A DNA stretch of 64,000 nt from Nitratidesulfovibrio sp. SRB-5 (lineage in GTDB: Bacteria; Desulfobacterota; Desulfovibrionia; Desulfovibrionales; Desulfovibrionaceae). Position numbers and translations under genes: made by a program. Shown one piece after another: positions 53,418 through 61,869 of this stretch (within the stretch, counting starts at the first letter, position 1; each line of letters begins with the position of its first letter). Under the pieces are notes generated by a model. That model saw only the letters and a list, made by a program, of their open reading frames with translations. It did no database searches and had not been told where the DNA came from. Where the stretch lies: assembly GCF_019931275.1 (NCBI RefSeq), contig NZ_JAIOTY010000001.1:124001-188000 (forward strand), written 5' to 3'.

Positions 53418-54545
53418 ATGTGTCGATTGTTCGCCTTGACTTCGGCGGAACCCGTCTCCCCCATGGTGGCCATCAATGCCCTGAATGTGATGAAGGAAGG
53501 GCATGACGGCTCCGGGGTCGGGCTCTATCTATCCGGTCTGTCGGGTCCCTTCGCGGAGCACCCCGAATATCCCATCCTTTCCGGCATCTTCACCGAAAAG
53601 GGCCTGAAGCGGCTCGACGGAATCATGGACGACCTGGGGTTTCGTCCGTTCCATTCGGTGTCGATCATCAAGTCCGATCCGCCCGCAGGCACGCCCAGGC
53701 GCGGCGTGTACCTGGCCCGCGCCTACGAGCCGCCGAAAGCCTGGGCCGACATGCCCGAGGCCGAGCGCACCGCGCAACTGGTGCAGACCCGCGTGGCCAT
53801 CCGCCAGCAGGGCGAGGCCGAACGCGACATGATGGCCTTCTCGTTCTGGCCGGGCGTGGTGATGATCAAGGAAGTGGGCGATCCGCTCACCGTGGGCGAG
53901 TACCTGGGCCTTGACCGGCCCGACCTGCATGCCCGCCGCATCCTGTGCCAGGGCCGCCAGAACACCAACTACGCCATCAACCTGTACGCATGCCACCCGT
54001 TCTTCATTGAGGGCGTGTGCACCATGACCAACGGGGAAAACACGGCGTTCATCCCGATCCGCGAATACCTCTCGTCGCGCAACGTGCCCGGCTACACGGG
54101 CTACCAGTCAGACTCAGAGGTGTTCACGCACATCATGCACTTCACGCATTACAAGCTGGGCCTGCCGGTAGAGGCGTACAAGCACGTCATCACCCCGCTT
54201 TCCGACGCGGAAATGGCCGGGCACCCCGACCATGACATGCTGGCCCGCCTGAAGGTGCTGTGCCGCAAGATGATCATCGACGGACCCAACTGCGTCATCG
54301 GCTGCCTGCCGGACGGCACCATGTTCATGGTGCAGGACCGCAAGAAGCTGCGCCCCGGCGTGGTGGGCGGCAAGCCCGGCATGTACGCCTTTTCGTCCGA
54401 GTTGTGCGGCCTCGACGCCGCCATCCCCGACCGCGACAAGACCCTCGACTTCCAGCCCATGCATCTGGACACGGCCTACGTCCGTCCCGAATGCCAGGAG
54501 GTGACCGTATGCAGCCAACTGCAGGCATTACCCCGTCAACGCTGA
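53418..54545 (+). CDS. Glutamate synthase, stand-alone class II glutamine amidotransferase subunit
   Basis: 375 residues from ATG 53418. The second residue is Cys (MCRLFALT), which after Met removal becomes the N-terminal nucleophile of class II (Ntn) amidotransferases. HDGSGVGLYL, CMTNGENTAFIPIREYL-like and DSEVFTHIMHF follow the GATase fold seen at the N-terminus of GltB. In ordinary bacteria this domain is fused to the synthase. Here it is a separate gene, as in archaeal-type enzymes. It would deliver ammonia to the product of the next gene, whose start lies 37 bases inside this reading frame. Confidence 0.88.
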   Translation: MCRLFALTSAEPVSPMVAINALNVMKEGHDGSGVGLYLSGLSGPFAEHPEYPILSGIFTEKGLKRLDGIMDDLGFRPFHSVSIIKSDPPAGTPRRGVYLARAYEPPKAWADMPEAERTAQLVQTRVAIRQQGEAERDMMAFSFWPGVVMIKEVGDPLTVGEYLGLDRPDLHARRILCQGRQNTNYAINLYACHPFFIEGVCTMTNGENTAFIPIREYLSSRNVPGYTGYQSDSEVFTHIMHFTHYKLGLPVEAYKHVITPLSDAEMAGHPDHDMLARLKVLCRKMIIDGPNCVIGCLPDGTMFMVQDRKKLRPGVVGGKPGMYAFSSELCGLDAAIPDRDKTLDFQPMHLDTAYVRPECQEVTVCSQLQALPRQR

Positions 54546-56143
54546 GCGTGAAGGACCTGCCCTGGCAGGTCGAGTGGAACAAGGACACCTGCACCCTGTG
54601 CGGGCGGTGTACCTCCGTGTGCCCGGTGAGCGCCATCGAGCTGGCCGTGCACAGGAAGCGCGTGGTCGAAACCACCACCGGCCTCCTGCAGAAGCCCAAG
54701 AACATCTATTCGGTGTTCCACGGCATCCGCCAGCGCACCGACGCGGCCTACGCCTGCATCGGCTGCGCCATGTGCACCATGGTCTGTCCCAACAACGCCA
54801 TCCGGCCCATGCGGCTGGATGAAGGCACCGCGCTGCGCTTCCACAACAACCGCGGGGGCCACGCCCGGACCCGTGGTGGCCGCCGCAACGCGCCCGACAG
54901 CCTGCTGGACCAGATCAAGTTCATCCGCATCTCCATGCTCACCGACCCCGCGCTGGACGCCGGGCGGCACGAGTTTGAACTGCGCACCCTGCTGGGCCGC
55001 GTGCTGCCGCCCGAACAGGGGCTGAAGGCCTTCCAGGAAAACGGCTGGGTGCCCGCGGTGCGCGAAATCTACCCGCTGGTCATCGGCTCCATGTCCTTCG
55101 GCGCGCTTTCGCCCAACATGTGGGAAGGCCTGCAGATGGGCGTGGCCTACCTGAACGAGGAAATGGGCATGCCCGTGCGCATGTGCACCGGTGAAGGCGG
55201 CTGCCCGCCGCGCCTGCTGCGCTCGCGCTTCCTCAAGTACGTCATTTTGCAGATTGCTTCCGGCTACTTCGGGTGGGATGAAATCCTGCATGCCATCCCC
55301 CAGATGAAGGAAGACCCCTGCGCCATCGAGATCAAGTACGGCCAGGGCGCCAAGCCCGGCGACGGCGGCCTTCTCATGTGGCACAAGGTCAACAAGCTCA
55401 TCGCCTCCATTCGCGGGGTGCCGCCGGGCGTGTCCCTGCCCAGCCCCCCCACCCACCAGACCCAGTATTCCATCGAGGAATCCGTGGCCAAGATGATCCA
55501 GTCCATGAGCATGGCCTGGGGATTCCGCGTGCCCGTCTACCCCAAGATATCCGCCACCACCACCTCGCGCGCCGTGCTGAACAACCTGGTGCGCAACCCC
55601 TACGCGGCGGGCCTTGCCATCGACGGCGAGGACGGCGGCACCGGGGCGGCCTACAACGTGTCCATGAACCACATGGGCCACCCCATCGCCTCGAACATCC
55701 GCGACTGCTACCACGACCTGGTGCAGCAGGGTTGCCAGAACGAGATTCCGCTCATCGCGGGCGGGGGCATCGGCAAGAACGGCAACCTCGCGCACAACGC
55801 CGCCGCCCTGATCATGCTGGGCGCCAGCATGGTGCAGGTGGGCAAGTACGTGATGCAGGCCGGGGCCGGGTGCGTGGGGTCGGAAATCGACCGTTGCAAC
55901 ATCTGCAACCTGGGCCGCTGCCCCAAGGGCATCACCTCGCAGGATCCCCGCGTGTACCGCAGGCTGGACCCGGAAAAGGTGGCCGAACGGGTGGTGGACT
56001 TCTACCTGGCCTTCGACACCGAGCTGCGCAAGATATTCGCGCCGCTGGGCCGGTCCACCTCGCTGCCCGTGGGCATGTCCGACGCGCTGGGCATTGCGAA
56101 CAAGGATGCGGCGGAGCGGCTCGGCATCCAGTACGTCGTCTAG
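54509..56143 (+). CDS. gltB: Glutamate synthase FMN-binding synthase subunit with N-terminal ferredoxin domain
   Basis: 544 residues from ATG 54509 (RBS AGGAGGTG). Residues 28-38 (CTLCGRCTSVCP) and 83-93 (CIGCAMCTMVCP) bind two [4Fe-4S] clusters. The rest is the GltB FMN-dependent TIM barrel (IGSMSFGALSPNMWEGLQMG, CTGEGGCPPRLL, IEIKYGQGAKPGDGGLL, DGEDGGTGAAYNVSMNHMG, IAGGGIGKNG). The cluster region CNICNLGRCPKGITSQDP completes it. It makes glutamate from 2-oxoglutarate and ammonia. The added ferredoxin domain suggests ferredoxin-type electron input. A C-type hairpin starts directly at the stop codon. Confidence 0.93.
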   Translation: MQPTAGITPSTLSVKDLPWQVEWNKDTCTLCGRCTSVCPVSAIELAVHRKRVVETTTGLLQKPKNIYSVFHGIRQRTDAAYACIGCAMCTMVCPNNAIRPMRLDEGTALRFHNNRGGHARTRGGRRNAPDSLLDQIKFIRISMLTDPALDAGRHEFELRTLLGRVLPPEQGLKAFQENGWVPAVREIYPLVIGSMSFGALSPNMWEGLQMGVAYLNEEMGMPVRMCTGEGGCPPRLLRSRFLKYVILQIASGYFGWDEILHAIPQMKEDPCAIEIKYGQGAKPGDGGLLMWHKVNKLIASIRGVPPGVSLPSPPTHQTQYSIEESVAKMIQSMSMAWGFRVPVYPKISATTTSRAVLNNLVRNPYAAGLAIDGEDGGTGAAYNVSMNHMGHPIASNIRDCYHDLVQQGCQNEIPLIAGGGIGKNGNLAHNAAALIMLGASMVQVGKYVMQAGAGCVGSEIDRCNICNLGRCPKGITSQDPRVYRRLDPEKVAERVVDFYLAFDTELRKIFAPLGRSTSLPVGMSDALGIANKDAAERLGIQYVV

Positions 56144-56274
56144 CGAGCTGCGTCCTTTCGTTCTCCGGCGGTGTCAGGCTTCATCTTTCATTTCGGTCAC
56201 GTACCAAAGAGTACGCTCCCTGCATGAAAGACTCGCCTTCCTGGCCGGAGAAACGAAATCACCGCAGCTCGCGT
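56144..56274 (+). repeat. C-type large hairpin C2, inside the glutamate synthase operon
   Basis: Outer arms GCGAGCTGCG (56143-56152) and CGCAGCTCGC (56263-56272), then TTTCGTTCTCCGGC against CCGGAGAAACGAAA, and inner arms CATCTTTCAT and ATGAAAGACT, surround the centre TTCGGTCACGTAC-CAAA-GAGTACGCTCC. It occupies the first half of the 325-base gap before the next gene of the operon. 56275-56468 holds no recognisable structure. Confidence 0.85.
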
Positions 56275-56468
56275 GGAGGAGGAAACTCCTCCAGATGCCG
56301 GAGAGGTGCAGCGCGTGCTGAAGGACATCGCCGCAAGACGAAATCCCGTCGGATGCACGGGCCAGATGAAGTGAATATCCGCGCGGCGGGACGGAAAACA
56401 TGTCCGTCCCCGGCGCGGCGAATGAAGATAACGCCGGAAAGGCAACCATACAGCAGCGGAGTGACGCC

Positions 56469-58802
56469 ATGTCCCCCAGCGAAGTGGTCCGCGTAAGCGG
56501 CATGGAAGACGGAAAGCGCATCGAATCGCGCATTCTCGAAGAGCGCCTGCAAGGCGTCGTGCGCGACGGCGCGCGTAACGTGGAAGTGGATGCCTGCGGT
56601 CAGCACGGCATCGGCGGGCGCTTGTGGATATCGGAACAGGAGCCCCTGCACGTCACCGTGCGCGGCTCGTCGGGCCAGCGGCTGGGTTCGCTGGGCAGCA
56701 CCGGCACCACGGTGGAAGTGTTCGGCCCCGCGTCCGACGACGTAGGCTGGCTGAACGCGGGCGCCAACATCGTCGTGCACGGCAACGCCGGCAACGGCGC
56801 GTGCAACGGCATGGCCCAGGGGCGCGTGTACATCGGCGGCAACATCGGTTCGCGCGGCATGACCATGACCAAGCAGAACCCGCGCTTTTCCGCGCCGGAA
56901 CTGTGGGTGCTGGGCGGCGTGGGCGACTACTTCGCCGAGTTCATGGCGGGCGGCACCGCCGTGGTCTGCGGCGTGGGCGCGCAGAACCCCGCCAACGTGC
57001 TGGGCTATCGCCCCTGCGTGGGCATGGTGGGCGGGCGCATCTTCGTGCACGGCCCGCACCAGGGCTTTTCGCAGGCCGACGCCAAGCAGGTGCCCATCGA
57101 CGACACCATGTGGGCGTGGCTGGCCGAAAACCTGGCCGGGTTCCTGGCCGCCATCGGCAGGTCGGACCTTTTGGCCGGGCTTTCTGTGCGCGAGGACTGG
57201 CAGTGCATCGCCGCGCGCGGCCCCTTCGAGAAGGTGGGCAAGAAGCGCCGGGACGTGGCGGATTTTCGCCGCAACGTGTGGGAGAAGGAACTGGGCATGG
57301 GCGGCCTTGTGGGCGACCTGACCTCGGTGGACCGCAGCCCCATCCCGCTCATCACCACCGGTGAACTGCGCCGCTTCGTCCCGGTGTGGGAAAACGGCCA
57401 GCACATGGCCCCCTGCCAGTCCAGCTGTCCCACCGGCATGCCGGTGCAGGAACGCTGGCGGCTGGTGCGCGAAGGCCTGATCGACGAGGCGGTGGACGTG
57501 GCGCTGGCCTACACCCCCTTCCCGGCCACCGTGTGCGGCTACCTGTGCCCCAACCTGTGCATGCAGGGCTGTTCGCGCAGCCTGCAACGCATGAAGCCGG
57601 TGGACATCACGCAAATCGGCAAGGCCGGTGCGGCATCGCGCGCGCCCAAGCTGCCCCCGCTGACCGGCACCAGGGTGGCCGTCATCGGCGGCGGCGCAGC
57701 AGGCATCTCCGTGGCGTGGCAGCTGCGCATGCGCGGCGTTGCCGCCACCGTGTACGACATGGAAAAGGAACTGGGCGGCAAGATCAGCTCGGCCATTCCC
57801 GGCAGCCGCATCCCGCAGGACGTGCTGGACGCGGAACTGGCGCGCGCCCGCGAGGTGCTGCCCCACGTGCACCTGCAACAGCGCCTGGGCAAGGACGAGT
57901 TTGCCCAGCTGCGGTCCGACAACGACTTCGTGGTGCTGGCCACCGGCGCCAACGCCCCGCGCATGCTGCCCGTGCCCGGCAAGGAACTGGCGCGCACCGC
58001 GCTGGAATTCCTGAAGTCGGCCAAGTCCGGCTCCGGCAGCGTGGGCAAGCGAGTGGTCATCGTGGGCGCGGGCAACGTGGGCTGCGACGTGGCCACCGAG
58101 GCCGCGCGGCTGGGGGCGGAATCCATCACCCTCATCGACATCCAGACCCCGGCGGCCTTCGGCAAGGAAAGGGAAGAAGCGGAACACGTGGGCGCCACCT
58201 TCCGCTGGCCCTGCTTCACCAAGGAGATCACCCCCGAAGGGCTGGTGCTGACCACCGGCGAACTGCTGCCCGCAGAAACGGTCATCTTCTCCATCGGTGA
58301 CGCGCCCGGCCTCGACTACCTGCCCGACGACATCGCCGTGGAGCGCGGCCACGTGGTGGTCAACGACATCCAGCAGACCACCGACGCGCGCGTCTTCGCC
58401 ATCGGCGATGCGGTGCGCCCCGGCCTGCTCACCCAGGCCATCGGCATGGGCCGCAAGGCCGCCGAAGCCATCGTGGAGATGGCCGAAGGCAAGCGCCCCG
58501 TGTCCGACACCCGCAAGATGATCGATTATGCCCGCGTGAAGCTGGAATACTACGACCCGCGCATCGACAACTTCCAGGATCTCGGCCAGTGCGGCGATGC
58601 CTGCGCCAGTTGCGGCGCCTGCCGCGACTGCGGCATCTGCGAGACCATCTGCCCGCAGGCGGCCATCAGCCGCCGCGAAGTGCAGGGCGGTTGCGGTTTC
58701 GAGATGGCGGTGGACGCCGAAAAGTGCATCGGCTGCGGCTTCTGCGCCGGTGCCTGCCCGTGCGGCATCTGGAATCTGGTGGAAAACACGCCCATGGAGT
58801 AG
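56469..58802 (+). CDS. Glutamate synthase GXGXG domain fused to GltD-type flavoprotein and ferredoxin domain
   Basis: 777 residues from ATG 56469 (GGAG seven bases before it); ATG 56400 in the same frame is an alternative. Residues about 1-230 are the GltB C-terminal beta-helix (GXGXG) domain (GQHGIGGRLW, GNAGNGACNGMAQGRVYIGGNI). A Cys-rich GltD linker follows (CQSSCPTGMPVQERW, CGYLCPNLCMQGCSR), then FAD (VAVIGGGAAGISVAWQL) and NAD(P)H (VVIVGAGNVGCDVATEA) Rossmann folds. The C-terminus is a two-cluster ferredoxin (CGACRDCGICETICP, CIGCGFCAGACPCGIW). It supplies reducing power to the FMN subunit. The three genes together equal one GltB plus GltD with added iron-sulfur modules. Confidence 0.93.
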   Translation: MSPSEVVRVSGMEDGKRIESRILEERLQGVVRDGARNVEVDACGQHGIGGRLWISEQEPLHVTVRGSSGQRLGSLGSTGTTVEVFGPASDDVGWLNAGANIVVHGNAGNGACNGMAQGRVYIGGNIGSRGMTMTKQNPRFSAPELWVLGGVGDYFAEFMAGGTAVVCGVGAQNPANVLGYRPCVGMVGGRIFVHGPHQGFSQADAKQVPIDDTMWAWLAENLAGFLAAIGRSDLLAGLSVREDWQCIAARGPFEKVGKKRRDVADFRRNVWEKELGMGGLVGDLTSVDRSPIPLITTGELRRFVPVWENGQHMAPCQSSCPTGMPVQERWRLVREGLIDEAVDVALAYTPFPATVCGYLCPNLCMQGCSRSLQRMKPVDITQIGKAGAASRAPKLPPLTGTRVAVIGGGAAGISVAWQLRMRGVAATVYDMEKELGGKISSAIPGSRIPQDVLDAELARAREVLPHVHLQQRLGKDEFAQLRSDNDFVVLATGANAPRMLPVPGKELARTALEFLKSAKSGSGSVGKRVVIVGAGNVGCDVATEAARLGAESITLIDIQTPAAFGKEREEAEHVGATFRWPCFTKEITPEGLVLTTGELLPAETVIFSIGDAPGLDYLPDDIAVERGHVVVNDIQQTTDARVFAIGDAVRPGLLTQAIGMGRKAAEAIVEMAEGKRPVSDTRKMIDYARVKLEYYDPRIDNFQDLGQCGDACASCGACRDCGICETICPQAAISRREVQGGCGFEMAVDAEKCIGCGFCAGACPCGIWNLVENTPME

Positions 58803-58811
58803 GGCCTGCCA

Positions 58812-58938
58812 CCACTACGGCCTTTTTGCCCTCTGCCTTCGTCAGAGTGCGTTTTTATTCCGGTCGAGTACGGTAAGAGTACACTTCCTCCATAAAAACG
58901 CATTCTTCCTCGGCAGAGAACAAAAAACCTCGTAGTGC
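58812..58938 (+). repeat. C-type large hairpin C3 after the glutamate synthase operon
   Basis: Outer arms CACTACGG.CCTTTTT and AAAAAACCTCGTAGTG, then CCTCTGCC and GGCAGAG, then AGAGTGCGTTTTTA and TAAAAACGCATTCT, enclose TCCGGTCGAGTAC-GGTAA-GAGTACACTTC. It starts nine bases after the stop and lies between convergent genes, so it could end both transcripts. Confidence 0.85.
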
Positions 58939-59058
58939 TGACAGACCCAGGCGGGTGCAAACTCTAAGCAAAACGGGCGGTCCCTTCCGGTGAAGGGGCC
59001 GCCCGTTCGCGTTGTTGGCGTGGTGCTGCCAGTCTGGTCCTGTTTCGGCGGGCTGCCG

Positions 59059-60837
59059 CTACAGGGTGTCCAGCAGCCTGGTGACGGGGGTGTCGTGCAT
59101 CCACGGAATGGTGGCGGTGTGGCCCGCGCTCAGCGCGTTGACCCTGTTGATCCAGCCTGCTTCGGCGGCAGCCCTGTGGCGCAGTATGGGGCTGTCCGTT
59201 TCAAGAAGCGAGAAGCACTGGTTGACGACCCACCATTGGGTGTGAATGCCCGCGCGGCGCAGATCGGCTTGCAGCCTCTCTGCCTCGAATACGGGGGTGG
59301 CCTCGGGCAGCGTGACGATGACGACTTCCGTTTGCCGAGGGTCGCGCAGCCGGGGAAGAAGGTTGCGCACGGAAGGCGGGATGATGCCCTTGGTCCGCTG
59401 CACTTCCTTGTGATGGCTCTGGGTGGCGTCCAGCAGAAGCAGCGTATGGCCCGTGGGAGCTGTGTCGATGATGACGATTTCCTCGCCGGCCTTTTCCACG
59501 ATCTCAGCGAAAGCCCGGAACACGGCAATTTCCTGGGTGCAGGGGGAGCGCAGGTCTTCCTCGATGTATGCGACGTCGTCCTTGCTCATGACCTGCATTG
59601 CCGTGTCCAGCACCTCCTTGCGGTATCTGTCCAGTTCCTCTTTCTCGTCGATGCGGCTCAGGGTGATGTTTGCGGGATTCTTCAGGATGGTTTGCAGGTC
59701 GCTTGCCGGGTCGGTGGACGTAAGGTGCACCTTCGCCCCCTTCCGGGCCAGCCCCAGGGCGATGGACGCGGCGATGGTCGTCTTGCCCACGCCCCCCTTG
59801 CCCATGGTGAAGATGACCTTCTTTCCCGTGGCATGCAGATCGGCGACAAGGTCGCCCAGCGTTCGGGTGCGTTCCGGATGCTCCATGGCAGCGGGCTGTT
59901 CCGGGCGCGTGCCGGAGAGGAAGGCGCGCACCGCGTCCAGCCCGAGAATGGTGTAGGGCACCAGCGGAATGGCGTAGGTGCGGATTTTCGCCAGTTGTTG
60001 CGGCATGTCGCGCAGCGCGGCCTGCTGCTTCGCATGGAGCTTGCCCGAGACTGCGTCGGTGGGGTTTTCCAGAACGGCGTTGATGATGAGTATCTGGTTG
60101 CGTATCCCCAGCTCGCGCAGTTCCGCGCTGGAACGGTCCGCCTCTTTCAGCGGCGCGGCATCCGGCCGCGAGACGAGAACAAGTGTCGTCGCGGCGGCAT
60201 CGCCAAGGGCGCCCACGGCGTGACGGTACATCTGCTGCTTGCCTTCCAGCCCGGCAAGCTGCCCCAGGCAGGATGCGCCGTGCGTGCTTTCGCTGATGAA
60301 GGAACTCCACGCCGAGGGCAGTTGCAGCATGCGCAGGGTATGTCCTGTCGGCGCGGTGTCGAAGATGATGTGGTCGTATTCCCGGTTGATGGCGTCGTTG
60401 GTGAGAAAGGTCGTGAACTGGTCGAACGCCGCTATCTCCAGGGTGCAGGAGCCGGAGAGCTGTTCTTCCATGCTGGCGATGGCGCTGTCGGGCAGTTTGC
60501 CCCTGTACGGCGCAACGACGGATTCCCGGTATTCCCGCGCGGCTTCTTCCGGGTCGAGGTTGGCGACCACCAGTCCGTCGACACCCCGTATCGGCACGCC
60601 ATGGCCGTCGAGTTCGGTGTCGAATACGTCTTGCAGGTTGGAGGCCGGGTCGGTGCTGATGAGGAGGATTCTTTTCCCCTGATCGGCCAGCGTTACCGCA
60701 ACGGCGCAGGCGACCGATGTTTTTCCCACGCCGCCCTTGCCGGTGAAGAACAGGTATTTGGTCAGCGGAATCGAGCCAAGGTCGAACGGCGCGAACATGA
60801 TGATCCCTTTCATGTCTGTGTCTGCGACAGGTTTCAT
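59059..60837 (-). CDS. arsA: Arsenite-translocating ATPase ArsA
   Basis: 592 residues in two homologous halves. Each has a P-loop (GKGGVGKTS at 33-41; GKGGVGKTT at 346-354) and a DTAPTGHT switch. The three As(III)/Sb(III)-binding cysteines of ArsA correspond to Cys131 (GSCTLEIAAF), Cys190 (GASCLGQL) and Cys433 (SPCTQEIAVF). ArsA drives efflux through the ArsB permease. M9 or M14 could be the true start; the first Met lies four bases after the arsD stop. No arsB, acr3 or arsC is in view. Confidence 0.96.
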   Translation of the reverse strand: MKPVADTDMKGIIMFAPFDLGSIPLTKYLFFTGKGGVGKTSVACAVAVTLADQGKRILLISTDPASNLQDVFDTELDGHGVPIRGVDGLVVANLDPEEAAREYRESVVAPYRGKLPDSAIASMEEQLSGSCTLEIAAFDQFTTFLTNDAINREYDHIIFDTAPTGHTLRMLQLPSAWSSFISESTHGASCLGQLAGLEGKQQMYRHAVGALGDAAATTLVLVSRPDAAPLKEADRSSAELRELGIRNQILIINAVLENPTDAVSGKLHAKQQAALRDMPQQLAKIRTYAIPLVPYTILGLDAVRAFLSGTRPEQPAAMEHPERTRTLGDLVADLHATGKKVIFTMGKGGVGKTTIAASIALGLARKGAKVHLTSTDPASDLQTILKNPANITLSRIDEKEELDRYRKEVLDTAMQVMSKDDVAYIEEDLRSPCTQEIAVFRAFAEIVEKAGEEIVIIDTAPTGHTLLLLDATQSHHKEVQRTKGIIPPSVRNLLPRLRDPRQTEVVIVTLPEATPVFEAERLQADLRRAGIHTQWWVVNQCFSLLETDSPILRHRAAAEAGWINRVNALSAGHTATIPWMHDTPVTRLLDTL

Positions 60838-60841
60838 GGCG

Positions 60842-61165
60842 TTACAGCGGCATGAGCACCTTGCGGGCTCCGGTCCAGCTGATGAATTCCTCGTTGGTGG
60901 GGTAGGCGCGCGATTTGATCACCTTGCCGTCAACGAGGGTCAGCGGCAGTATTTCCGCCCCGTCCCGTTCAAGGGCCGCGCTCACCACGGGGTTTGCGAT
61001 GAACTGCTGCGGCTGTTGCGCAAGGTTGAACCGCTCGCATTCCACCCCCTGTGCCTGCAACTGGCCGATCATGGTGGCCACCCGCAACAGTTCCGGGTCA
61101 ACGCCCGGTCCGCATATGCCGGTGGCGCAACACAGGGCAGGATCGTAGATCGACATTTTGGCCAT
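60842..61165 (-). CDS. arsD: Arsenic metallochaperone ArsD
   Basis: 107 residues. Cys12, Cys13 and Cys18 (LCCATGICGP) form the metalloid site of the family, and the thioredoxin-like fold ends in LTLVDGKVIKSRAYPTNEE. The C-terminal vicinal Cys pairs found in the E. coli plasmid protein are missing, as in many ArsD. It hands As(III) to ArsA, whose gene follows four bases later. Confidence 0.95.
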   Translation of the reverse strand: MAKMSIYDPALCCATGICGPGVDPELLRVATMIGQLQAQGVECERFNLAQQPQQFIANPVVSAALERDGAEILPLTLVDGKVIKSRAYPTNEEFISWTGARKVLMPL

Positions 61166-61277
61166 GGCGGCATCTCCCTGGCACGGCGCGGCACCGTTGG
61201 CGGCATTTCACGCCAATGCTTGTTGTACTATTGAAATGTTGGGGCGCAACAGGGCATGCCCCGCGCCTTGTCCATGT

Positions 61278-61345
61278 ATGCTTCGGGTTTGTGCATGCTT
61301 CGGGTTTGTGCATGCTTCGGGCCTGTGCGTGCTTCGGGTTTGTGC
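61278..61345. repeat. Four tandem 17-base repeats between arsR and arsD
   Basis: Unit ATGCTTCGGGTTTGTGC: two exact copies (61278-61294, 61295-61311), then two with one or two changes (61312-61328, 61329-61345), and a decayed fifth running into the arsR stop. It lies in the 190-base arsR-arsD gap. Each unit contains GCTTCGGG, which could form small hairpins. Confidence 0.85.
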
Positions 61346-61355
61346 GTGTCCGGGG

Positions 61356-61721
61356 CTATGCGTCTTCCGGCAGCATCTGGGGCAGCACCTGAGGCACCAC
61401 CTTGCTCGCCTTGCGGAAGTTTTGGCATTGCTCGGGATTTCCGGAACAGCACTCGGAGGTCAGGTAGGCGATCAGGTTCAGCATGAGGGGGATTTCGGCG
61501 CGGTAGCGCAGGAACTTGCCTTCCTTCTCCATGGTGATCAGCCCGGCGTGCACGAGAGCCTTGAGATGGAAGGAAAGGTTGCTTGCGGATATGCCCAGCA
61601 GCCTTGCGATATCCCCGGCGACAAGCCCCTCTGGGGCGTGCCTGACCAGCAACCGGAACAGCTCCAGTCGCGTGCCCGAGGACAGCGCCTCGAAAAGCGT
61701 CACCGCATGTTTTGTTTCCAT
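61356..61721 (-). CDS. arsR: Arsenite-responsive repressor ArsR
   Basis: 121 residues. Winged-helix ArsR/SmtB fold (LVAGDIARLLGISASNLSFHLKALVHAGLI, GKFLRYRA). The ELCVCDL metal site of the classical plasmid ArsR is absent. Instead ECCSGNPEQC gives Cys91, Cys92 and Cys99 near the C-terminal helix, like the site described in Acidithiobacillus ArsR. There is no Shine-Dalgarno sequence before ATG 61721, and the promoter predicts transcription starting at about that base. It is the first gene of arsR-arsD-arsA. Confidence 0.93.
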   Translation of the reverse strand: METKHAVTLFEALSSGTRLELFRLLVRHAPEGLVAGDIARLLGISASNLSFHLKALVHAGLITMEKEGKFLRYRAEIPLMLNLIAYLTSECCSGNPEQCQNFRKASKVVPQVLPQMLPEDA

Positions 61722-61724
61722 GTT

Positions 61725-61756
61725 TGAACAATACAACGAATGTTGAATTGTGTCAA
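61725..61756 (-). promoter_or_regulatory. ars promoter with overlapping ArsR operator
   Basis: On the minus strand TTGACA (61756-61751), a 17-base spacer and TATTGT (61733-61728). An imperfect inverted repeat TTGAACA-N10-TGTTGAA (about 61724-61747, plus strand) covers the spacer and -10, as expected for an ArsR operator. Confidence 0.8.
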
Positions 61757-61869
61757 GGGTGCCGTTCGGGGCGGGCACGGCTCAAGTCCGGGGGGCCAAG
61801 CCTGCGGAAGCAGGCCGGGGGAAGCGGGCCGGGCCGCGCTGGCGGATGGAGGCGAGCGCCGGGGAGGCC

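Noticed and set aside
56259-58352. 697-codon minus-strand open frame
   Set aside because: Antisense to the GXGXG-GltD gene, with no recognisable motif.
61278-61345. Possible CRISPR array in the ars operon
   Set aside because: 17-base units are contiguous with no spacers, so they are simple tandem repeats.
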